Below are positions 49,711-56,289 of a stretch of 64,000 nucleotides of DNA, piece after piece (position 1 is the first letter of the stretch; each line of letters opens with the position of its first letter). A program made the position numbers and the translations under genes. Under the pieces are notes generated by a model that saw only the letters and a program-made list of their open reading frames with translations, did not search any database and was not told the origin of the DNA. Source of the stretch: Nitrospirota bacterium (GTDB lineage Bacteria > JACPQY01); the NCBI GenBank assembly GCA_016180645.1, contig JACPAV010000004.1, positions 181,409 through 245,408 on the forward strand, read 5' to 3'.

Positions 49711-51603
49711 CTCCGCCGCCAGCATCGCCAGCCCCATGATCGGCTCCTGGGGATTGACGCCGAGATTGGTGGGGAAAACGCTGGAATCCACTACGTAGAG
49801 CCCTTTCACGTCGTGGACCTGAAAGTCCGGGCCGACGACGCTCGCGCGGGGGTCGGGACCCATCCGGCACGTGCCGAACATATGCGTTACAGCCATTTGG
49901 AGATCCTGCGGCGTGGGCTTGAGATCGAGCAACATTCGCGCCTCGTCGGCCGAGTGGAATTCTTCGGGAACGCCGCGGATGCCGGTGAGAACCGCCCTGG
50001 CCCCTGCGGCGAAGAACATGCGCGAAACTTCGTATGCCGAACGCGTGAAGCTCATACAATCTTCCGCGTTCGGGGTGTATCGGATCATCGGCCCCATGGC
50101 GCTGGGACGAACCATTCCCTCAGCTCGGCACCGCACTTGAATTCCCCACAAAGCGTAATGCTCGAACTGGCTCAAACGTTCGAGCCATTTCTTCCCCGCC
50201 CCCGGGAGTCTCACCATCATGAGTTCCATCGGAAGGGCCAGCGTTTCGACCTTGAACCGCTCGGGGCGGAAGTGGTCGCATTCGTATCCTTGCGTGGCGC
50301 CTTCCCACATTCGAACGGGACGGTCAAAAGCAGCCGCGATGCCGATGCCCGGATGGGCCTGGAAATGCGCCCCGACGTGGCCGTTCCTGCGGGCCAGTCC
50401 GCTCGCCTGGATGAGCAGCGGGCTTTGAACGGCGCTGGCGGCGAGGATCACGCCCCTCCGCGCCCGGAATCGAACTCGGCCGGCCGTTCCCACGCCTTCA
50501 ATGCCCGTCGCCCTCCCGCTCTCCGCAAGAATCCGGTCCACCCTCACACCCTCATGCAGTCTTGCGCCCAATCGGATCGCGTCGGGAACATACGTCAGCT
50601 CCATGCTGAGCTTGTGTCCTTTCGGGCATCCCTGCTGGCACAGCGAAAGCCCCTCGCATCGGGCGATGTTCCGTCGGGTGGGGTGAGCCCTGAGTCCGAG
50701 TTTTTCCGCACCCACTTTCATGAGTCGATTATTCTCCCCCCATACGCGCTCAGGGGTATCTCCGATCTGAAGGTCACTCTCGATCTCGTCGAAACAGGAT
50801 TCCAGCTTCGTCCGGTCAAGGCGCACGCCAAACTTCTCCTCCCAAAGGGGGTAGACGTCATCCGGAATTCTCCAGCTGATCCCCGAGTTGATCGCGGTCG
50901 TTCCACCCACGCACCTCCCTTGGAGGTAGGGGATCATGGTTTCGCCGAGAATGGCCGTCATCCCGCGGGACCTCCACGCGCGTTTCATCGACCGCCAAAG
51001 ATTGGTTTCGAACTCCGTCGTCGGGATGGCCGGTCCTTCTTCCAAGAGAATCACCGTGGCCCCGGCCCTCGCCGCCGTTCGGGCGAACGTCGCTCCAGCC
51101 GCTCCGCTGCCGACGACAATGAAATCCGCTTCATCTTGGAATCGTGAGCCCGTGAGCCCGTGAACCCGTGAATCCGTGCCACCCCCTCCCCCTCCCTCAC
51201 CCTCCCCCCTTGAGGGGGAGGGAACGGGTGGGGGGAGCATCGGGTTCACGGGCTCACGATTCACGGATCTGCGGGGTCCGCCCCCGACGGCGGAACCCTG
51301 ATTCGGCTTTACATACCCCAGCGCCCGCTGAAATTCCGGTTCCCCCCCGCAGCCGAAACAAACCATCACCTTGATGAGCGTGAACGCCTGTCGAACCCAG
51401 TAGAAACGATGCTTGGCCCACTTCTGGAGATAGGTTTCCCGGTCCTCCTCGGAAAGTTTGTGGAAGGGCCTCACACGGCCCATCATCACGGGCGGAAGCC
51501 ACACAAACAGCCACAGGATGATTCGATTGAGCACTCGCGCGGCCCACGGGCTGAGCGACAGATATTCGTGGACAAACTCAGCCGGATGCATCGTCCCGGA
51601 CAC
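49687..51603 (-). CDS. GMC-family oxidoreductase with in-frame repeat insertion
   Basis: 638 aa. Residues 1-105 form a small helical membrane-associated region (RVLNRIILWLFVWLPP, FTLIKVMVCFGCGG). FAD binding: DFIVVGSGAAGATFARTAAR (160-179), then GRCVGGTTAINSGISWRIPD. Catalytic His574 is in THMFGTCRMG and Asn617 in LGVNPQEPIMG. Residues 113-155 are encoded by a palindromic repeat (51141-51267) and have low complexity (SRGEGEGGGG). Substrate is an alcohol or sterol-like compound in this family; not identifiable here. The membrane-protein gene upstream is probably in the same operon. Confidence 0.9.
   Translation of the reverse strand: MSGTMHPAEFVHEYLSLSPWAARVLNRIILWLFVWLPPVMMGRVRPFHKLSEEDRETYLQKWAKHRFYWVRQAFTLIKVMVCFGCGGEPEFQRALGYVKPNQGSAVGGGPRRSVNREPVNPMLPPPVPSPSRGEGEGGGGGGTDSRVHGLTGSRFQDEADFIVVGSGAAGATFARTAARAGATVILLEEGPAIPTTEFETNLWRSMKRAWRSRGMTAILGETMIPYLQGRCVGGTTAINSGISWRIPDDVYPLWEEKFGVRLDRTKLESCFDEIESDLQIGDTPERVWGENNRLMKVGAEKLGLRAHPTRRNIARCEGLSLCQQGCPKGHKLSMELTYVPDAIRLGARLHEGVRVDRILAESGRATGIEGVGTAGRVRFRARRGVILAASAVQSPLLIQASGLARRNGHVGAHFQAHPGIGIAAAFDRPVRMWEGATQGYECDHFRPERFKVETLALPMELMMVRLPGAGKKWLERLSQFEHYALWGIQVRCRAEGMVRPSAMGPMIRYTPNAEDCMSFTRSAYEVSRMFFAAGARAVLTGIRGVPEEFHSADEARMLLDLKPTPQDLQMAVTHMFGTCRMGPDPRASVVGPDFQVHDVKGLYVVDSSVFPTNLGVNPQEPIMGLAMLAAEGVVSRES
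51141..51267. repeat. palindromic repeat inside the GMC oxidoreductase gene
   Basis: Perfect 18-bp inverted repeat CGTGAGCCCGTGAACCCG (51151-51168) and its complement at 51241-51258, made of GTGAATC-like heptamers. Inside it a 9-bp hairpin CCCTCCCCC (51200-51208)/GGGGGAGGG (51214-51222). It keeps the frame of the enzyme gene. Confidence 0.75.
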
Positions 51604-51708
51604 GGACCGGAATTGGTCGTGGGACTCGAGGGGGAGAATGGAGCGGAAAACGCTCTCGATCCAGCGGCGCTCGAAGGATAGAAGTCGCAGTGGGGTGAAA
51701 GGGTGAAG

Positions 51709-52293
51709 TTAGGGAGTCGGGGCCTTCCGGAGAATCCGGATCGAATGCGGCTGTGGAACGGCTTTCTCCAAGCCGATTCGCTCCAATTCGCGTTTGGCGC
51801 GGATGGCGAAGTACAGCATGGCCAGCACGGTCACTCCATCAAACACGAAAATCGCGAAGAACGCCGGATAGGAATACTTGGAAAGATAGATCTTCAAGTA
51901 TCCAAACGAAGCGATCGATTTCATGGTGATGAGCGGCCAGAGGATTGGAAAATGCTTCGGGAGATCGATCTGGAGCATGAGGCACATGAGGCCGAGGGTG
52001 AATACGTTTCCCACCGCGAGGCACCGCCACACGTAGCTCTCCTCGATGATGGGATACCGATCCACCCCGAAGAACCGGCTGAGAAAATGCCCGATCTCGA
52101 AGAACTGCTGAATGGCGGTCATGGGCGCAAAGGCGTAGCTGAAAGAAGGAATAATGAAATTGAGCGTGAGGAGGGTGTACACGATTTGGAAGTTGCGATA
52201 GCGCCGACCGGGTTGAGACCAGAAGCCATGCATTTCGCCGACGATACCATCAAAATCCGATCTTTTCGACTGCCGGAGCTTTTTGAACCCCAA
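51709..52293 (-). CDS. multi-pass membrane protein, hypothetical
   Basis: 194 aa with four or five hydrophobic helices (IVYTLLTLNFIIPSFSYAFA, CLAVGNVFTLGLMCLML, PILWPLITMKSIASFGYL, PAFFAIFVFDGVTVLAMLYF). Start is TTG at 52293. The region upstream of the GMC gene often holds a membrane partner, and it lies 105 bp before that gene on the same strand. I see no family motif. It may anchor or supply electrons to the GMC enzyme, which is inference. Confidence 0.62.
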   Translation of the reverse strand: MGFKKLRQSKRSDFDGIVGEMHGFWSQPGRRYRNFQIVYTLLTLNFIIPSFSYAFAPMTAIQQFFEIGHFLSRFFGVDRYPIIEESYVWRCLAVGNVFTLGLMCLMLQIDLPKHFPILWPLITMKSIASFGYLKIYLSKYSYPAFFAIFVFDGVTVLAMLYFAIRAKRELERIGLEKAVPQPHSIRILRKAPTP

Positions 52294-52317
52294 CCGACCC
52301 TAGCCGAATGGCGGTTC

Positions 52318-52376
52318 GTAGGGGAGCATCTTCAGATGCTCCCTCTCGTCGGGAGGGTCTGAAGACCCTCCCCTAC
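52318..52376. repeat. two-hairpin GTAG...CTAC element
   Basis: Differs by one base from the core at 24271-24329. Arms GGGAGCATC/GATGCTCCC and GGGAGGGTC/GACCCTCCC. It lies between two divergent genes. Confidence 0.8.
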
Positions 52377-52410
52377 GAAATTCTGTTTGACTTTTGGAAC
52401 GCTGAATCGC

Positions 52411-52439
52411 TTGACATCAGGCTGTCCTGTCAGTACCAT
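52411..52439 (+). promoter_or_regulatory. promoter upstream of the large lipoprotein gene
   Basis: TTGACA (52411-52416), 17-nt spacer, TACCAT (52434-52439). The leader of about 165 nt would include a small hairpin AGACC/GGTCT and the two-hairpin repeat at 52516-52569. Confidence 0.6.
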
Positions 52440-52515
52440 ACGCCCCAACGTGATGGCGGAGGGCAATTTTTACCGCCTTGGATACAGACCCACTATAGGT
52501 CTGTCTGCGAGCCGG

Positions 52516-52569
52516 GTAGCCGCGGGCTTCAGCCCGCGGCTTGGAGCGCACTCTGAAGAGTGCGACTAC
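52516..52569. repeat. two-hairpin GTAG...CTAC element
   Basis: GTAGC, arm 1 GCGGGCT/AGCCCGC, arm 2 GCGCACTC/GAGTGCG, CTAC; 54 bp. It falls in the predicted 5' leader of the lipoprotein gene. Confidence 0.75.
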
Positions 52570-52611
52570 CAGGGACGAACCGGTTCGGGTTTATAAACGG
52601 AGGAGGCTGTG

Positions 52612-55590
52612 ATGAACATTCGAAGCATGCGCATTCTGTTGTTGTTCGCATTGACCATGGTTGTGGTTGCGGCGTGCGACACGGGCAAGACGCTGGAGGG
52701 GACGACCACGCAGTTGGGATCGCTCCAAGGAAGAGTCACCGAGGGCACACCCGAAACGGCGGCGGCCGCGGCGACGACAGCCGCACCCTCCCGCCAGGCA
52801 CAGGCCCAGCTTCCGGACGTCAAGATCGGGGAGGGATTGCCCGGTGTGCGCGTGACCGTCTTCCTGAAGGGTCAACTCAAGACGACCAAGACTTCGATCG
52901 ACAACCCCAAGACCAAGGACGTGGATGAGGGCGGCTACTTCACAATCGCCGACCTGCCCGCCGGTGTTCTCTTGCCGGTTACGTTTGACCGCGATGCATA
53001 CGTCAAACTCAACGGCAACGTGGAGATCCCCGCGGTGGCCGGCAGTGGGCAGAGCGCCATTCCTCTCAAGGACCCCGTGGCCACGATTGAAGTAGCCATG
53101 GTCAAAGGGACGGGCTCCGCCAGTCTCAATCTCGATCGCCTCATCAAATTCAAGGGCATCCTCCAAGGCATCGTGGTGGACGGCACGCCGGGTGCGGACA
53201 GAGGGAAGGCCCTGGGCGACGTAACGATCAGCCTGTTCGTGGGTGGAAATCTGATCACGACGAAATCCAAGGCCAACGATGAGAAGACCTCCTTTGACGA
53301 AACCGGGTACTTCAGCGTCAGCAATCTGCCTCCCGGCCAGCCGATCTCGGCCACCTTCGAATTGAAGGACTATCAGAAGACCCGCATCACCGTCACCATT
53401 CCCGTGACGGAAGGCACCGAAGACCCCGCGGCCAACGTCGAAGTCAAACTCGTGAAGGGCGACATCACAAAGATTATCGAGGAAACGATCAAGCCCCTGC
53501 CCTACAACGGCACGATCCAAGGCATCGTCCGCGACGGTACCGTGGCGGCCGACACCTTCGGCAAGCCCCTGTCCGGCGTCACCGTGGCCGCGCTCGTCCT
53601 GGGCAAGGTTGTCGAGACCACTTCAAAGGAGGACGATCCTCTCACCCCCGGCTTCGACGAAACCGGATTCTTCGCGCTGAACAATCTTCCGATCAATATC
53701 GCCATTCCGGTCCGGTTCAAGGCGGACGGATATGTCCCCGTAACCAGCGTGATCACCATCCCCGATCCGACGCTCAGCACCGCAGACGTGGAACAGGAGA
53801 CCTCCCAAGTCACCTATGATGTTGACCTGGTCAAGGACACGGCCTCGCTTCTCGTTGTGGTCTACGCAGGAAAGGGCGTAGCCAACGGCGCGACGGTTGT
53901 GCTGGACCTCACAGGCTCAACCTTGAGCAACTCGACCGGCACTTCCCTCACCTCCGGCTTTGACATTCGCCAAGTGAAGACCACGGATGACAAGGGGCAG
54001 GTTACGTTCGACAAGCTGCCGCCCATTGTCATTTCGGGAAGCGCCATCGTCGTGCAGCCTTTCGACGAGGACAAGGGCACCGACAAGAATCCGGACTATA
54101 AGACGACCACGGCCGCTACGGTCGGCATTGCGTCGGTGGATCTGAGGCAGTTGACGACCGGCACGGGCCCGAGCGTGGTGCGCATCAATCTGCTCACCTC
54201 CGCCTCGATCACGCCGACCGTCCTCTGGAGCAACGTCGTGAGCAACGCCGTCCTCAACAAGGACGATATTCTGAAGTTCATTTTTGACCTCCCGATGGAC
54301 ACGATGCCGGTGGCGGAGGTGAAGGATACGGCAACCGGCAAGGTCACCACGGTGGCCGATCCCAGGAATGGCACTTTCGCCGTAACCCTGACGGACCCCG
54401 CGGGCCAGGCCGTTCCTTTCAAGTCGACCTGGACGAACAACGTCACGCTGGAGGTGGATCCGTTCAGCGACCTTCAGCCGTCCAACGCGGCCAACTTTGT
54501 TCCGACGGCCACCTGCCCAACCCCTCCTACGGCGAACACGGACTGCTACACCGTTACCGTCCAGGCCCGGTCGATCCAGGGCATGTTCATGGCCGCCGAG
54601 TACAGCCGGCGCTTCAAGGTGACCGAGAAGGCCGCGGCCCTCACGGCTCCTACCCCTGCCACCTGGCCCAATCCTCTCCCGGGAACAGGCGCGTTTAACT
54701 GGAACACCGCGCCGGCCGGGATCATCCTCCAGTGGGGGCAGGACGCCAACGCCACGGGTTATAATGTGTATGCCAAGGACAACGGGCTCAACAAGGACTG
54801 GGTCAGGATCAGTTCCGGGCTGACGTTCCCCGCGACGGCCGGTACGACCCATTCGCCGACGATCGTCTACGCACTGACGGCCTTGCCCACCCAATTCGAC
54901 CGGTGTAACGATCTAAATGACTGCCCTGCGAGCACGGTTGAACCGTTGGCTTTCGGCGGCCAGCTAACCCTGGCCGTTACGGCGCTGAATCGCGATGGAA
55001 TCGAAAGCGCCCTTGACGACACAAAGATCGTGACGATCGCGGACAATACGCCGCCGACCATCACCGGTCTGACGCTGTCGAACGCCAACCAGACCGCCCT
55101 GGCCAATCAGACGGCCGTGAGCGGAATCGGCGGCACAGCCGCTCAGCAGCGCAGCGCCAACAACAGCGCCAACTGTCCGACAACGGCTACCTCGTGTACC
55201 AACGCGAAAACGATCCGCGTTCGACTCACGGGCTTCGGCGAACCCATGGGTTCGGGGGGCACGGCTTCGATCATCGATGCCGCGACGGCGCCCTGCAACG
55301 CCGCGGCCACGAACTCGAACAACGCCAATGTAACGATCGTCGCCGGTCCGACGTGGTCGGAAGCCACCGCAGCGGCCAATCGGCCGGGGCTCCGGGAGCT
55401 CTACGTTGATGTCTCAGTCCCTGCCAACACCAGCGGCGTGGGCGAGTGCATCAAGTTCAACCTGTCCGGCGTGGCGGACGTGGCGGGGAATGGGGAGCTT
55501 GCCCTCACTCCGGCGAGCGATCCCAATGCGGGCATCGATGGCGCTGCCGCGGCCAACAGCGGAGAGATCTACATCTATAAGCTGGACTGA
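52612..55590 (+). CDS. large multi-domain surface lipoprotein
   Basis: 992 aa. ATG 52612 follows GGAGGAGG (52599-52606). Lipoprotein signal, lipobox VVVAACDTG (Cys about residue 22). Three related beta-sandwich units, each with an LQGxVxDGT strand and a DETGYFSVSNLPPG-type segment, occupy about 30-430; these resemble carboxypeptidase-regulatory or CnaB-like domains. Then come a region with LPMDTMPVAEVKD (Ig-like) and a fibronectin-type segment with WGQDANATGYNVYAKDN (about 700). Role unknown; probably cell-surface structure or adhesion. A terminator follows. Confidence 0.8.
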   Translation: MNIRSMRILLLFALTMVVVAACDTGKTLEGTTTQLGSLQGRVTEGTPETAAAAATTAAPSRQAQAQLPDVKIGEGLPGVRVTVFLKGQLKTTKTSIDNPKTKDVDEGGYFTIADLPAGVLLPVTFDRDAYVKLNGNVEIPAVAGSGQSAIPLKDPVATIEVAMVKGTGSASLNLDRLIKFKGILQGIVVDGTPGADRGKALGDVTISLFVGGNLITTKSKANDEKTSFDETGYFSVSNLPPGQPISATFELKDYQKTRITVTIPVTEGTEDPAANVEVKLVKGDITKIIEETIKPLPYNGTIQGIVRDGTVAADTFGKPLSGVTVAALVLGKVVETTSKEDDPLTPGFDETGFFALNNLPINIAIPVRFKADGYVPVTSVITIPDPTLSTADVEQETSQVTYDVDLVKDTASLLVVVYAGKGVANGATVVLDLTGSTLSNSTGTSLTSGFDIRQVKTTDDKGQVTFDKLPPIVISGSAIVVQPFDEDKGTDKNPDYKTTTAATVGIASVDLRQLTTGTGPSVVRINLLTSASITPTVLWSNVVSNAVLNKDDILKFIFDLPMDTMPVAEVKDTATGKVTTVADPRNGTFAVTLTDPAGQAVPFKSTWTNNVTLEVDPFSDLQPSNAANFVPTATCPTPPTANTDCYTVTVQARSIQGMFMAAEYSRRFKVTEKAAALTAPTPATWPNPLPGTGAFNWNTAPAGIILQWGQDANATGYNVYAKDNGLNKDWVRISSGLTFPATAGTTHSPTIVYALTALPTQFDRCNDLNDCPASTVEPLAFGGQLTLAVTALNRDGIESALDDTKIVTIADNTPPTITGLTLSNANQTALANQTAVSGIGGTAAQQRSANNSANCPTTATSCTNAKTIRVRLTGFGEPMGSGGTASIIDAATAPCNAAATNSNNANVTIVAGPTWSEATAAANRPGLRELYVDVSVPANTSGVGECIKFNLSGVADVAGNGELALTPASDPNAGIDGAAAANSGEIYIYKLD

Positions 55591-55607
55591 GTCCTAGCGT
55601 CGGAAGA

Positions 55608-55676
55608 CCATGATGCATGCCGTGCCTTCCGTGGCACGGCGACATCGCATGGCCCCGTACCGTCCTCGGCACGGGG
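55608..55676 (+). repeat. 69-bp two-hairpin repeat, copy 2
   Basis: Same orientation and length as 27837-27905. Hairpin 1 GCCGTGCC/GGCACGGC and hairpin 2 CCCCGT/ACGGGG keep pairing although bases differ from copy 1, around the invariant linker GACATCGCATGG. Confidence 0.8.
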
Positions 55677-55683
55677 TCCCCAG

Positions 55684-55718
55684 GCGGGAGGGAATCGGGA
55701 AGGTTCCCTCCCGCTTTT
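55684..55718 (+). terminator. intrinsic terminator after the large lipoprotein gene
   Basis: GCGGGAGGGAA (55684-55694) pairs perfectly with TTCCCTCCCGC (55704-55714) around a 9-nt loop, followed by TTTT. Confidence 0.75.
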
Positions 55719-55728
55719 CGTTGCGGGT

Positions 55729-55757
55729 TTGACGGAGCCCGGGGTCTCCCGTAGGGT
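55729..55757 (+). promoter_or_regulatory. promoter of the coiled-coil gene, leaderless type
   Basis: TTGACG (55729-55734), 17-nt spacer, TAGGGT (55752-55757), 6 nt, ATG 55764. Confidence 0.72.
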
Positions 55758-55763
55758 GCCCTC

Positions 55764-56051
55764 ATGAGGAACGGGAATATCAAACTCAGACTTCTTCGGC
55801 AGATGACCTTGGGTCGCTTTGAAGATGTGGATTTGGCTCTTGGGCGCATGGCCTCGCGGGTCGGGGTCGTCGAGCGGGAGATGGGCAATCTAAAGAAGGA
55901 AATCGGGAACCTTAAGGACGACGTCCTCTCCGTGAAGAAAGCACTTAGGAGAACTACAGGCAAGATCAGGGATATCTTCGACTACGTCGGCGAGGTGGAC
56001 ACCATGCTTTCACGCCACCAAGCCGACAGGAAAGCGCACCTACCGGACTAG
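55764..56051 (+). CDS. small coiled-coil protein
   Basis: 95 aa. Residues 28-75 form a heptad helix (RMASRVGVVEREMGNLKKEI then GNLKDDVLSVKKALRR) with regular hydrophobic spacing; the N-terminus is basic. No membrane segment or signal peptide. The perfect promoter just ahead and the terminator behind the preceding gene show it is an independent unit. I do not recognise a family. Confidence 0.7.
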   Translation: MRNGNIKLRLLRQMTLGRFEDVDLALGRMASRVGVVEREMGNLKKEIGNLKDDVLSVKKALRRTTGKIRDIFDYVGEVDTMLSRHQADRKAHLPD

Positions 56052-56096
56052 GTTCTGTTTGAAAACCCCATCGTTACGGGGCGGAACGTTTTGGTG

Positions 56097-56148
56097 GTCG
56101 CACCCTTTACGGGTGCGTCTTCGGACGCAGGCTGAAGCCTGCGTCTAC
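56097..56148. repeat. two-hairpin element, variant left end
   Basis: Arms CGCACCC/GGGTGCG and GCAGGCT/AGCCTGC; it shares the central CGTCTTCGGACGC with the copy at 23578-23633. The left end is GGTCG instead of GTAGG, the right end is CTAC. Confidence 0.65.
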
Positions 56149-56166
56149 CGGTCCAGTGAGCATCCT

Positions 56167-56223
56167 GTAGGGGAGCAGCTTTAGCTGCTCCCAAGCAGGG
56201 AGGACCTCAAGGTCCTCCCCTAC
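56167..56223. repeat. two-hairpin GTAG...CTAC element
   Basis: GTAGG, arm 1 GGAGCAGC/GCTGCTCC, arm 2 GGAGGACC/GGTCCTCC, CCTAC; 57 bp. Two elements sit side by side here in the gap before the convergent GT-C gene. Confidence 0.75.
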
Positions 56224-56289
56224 GCATCCGCCTCAGACGGATTGGCTGCCCTCTTCGTGCGATCGAGTAGCTTATTTCCTCGCAATCCC

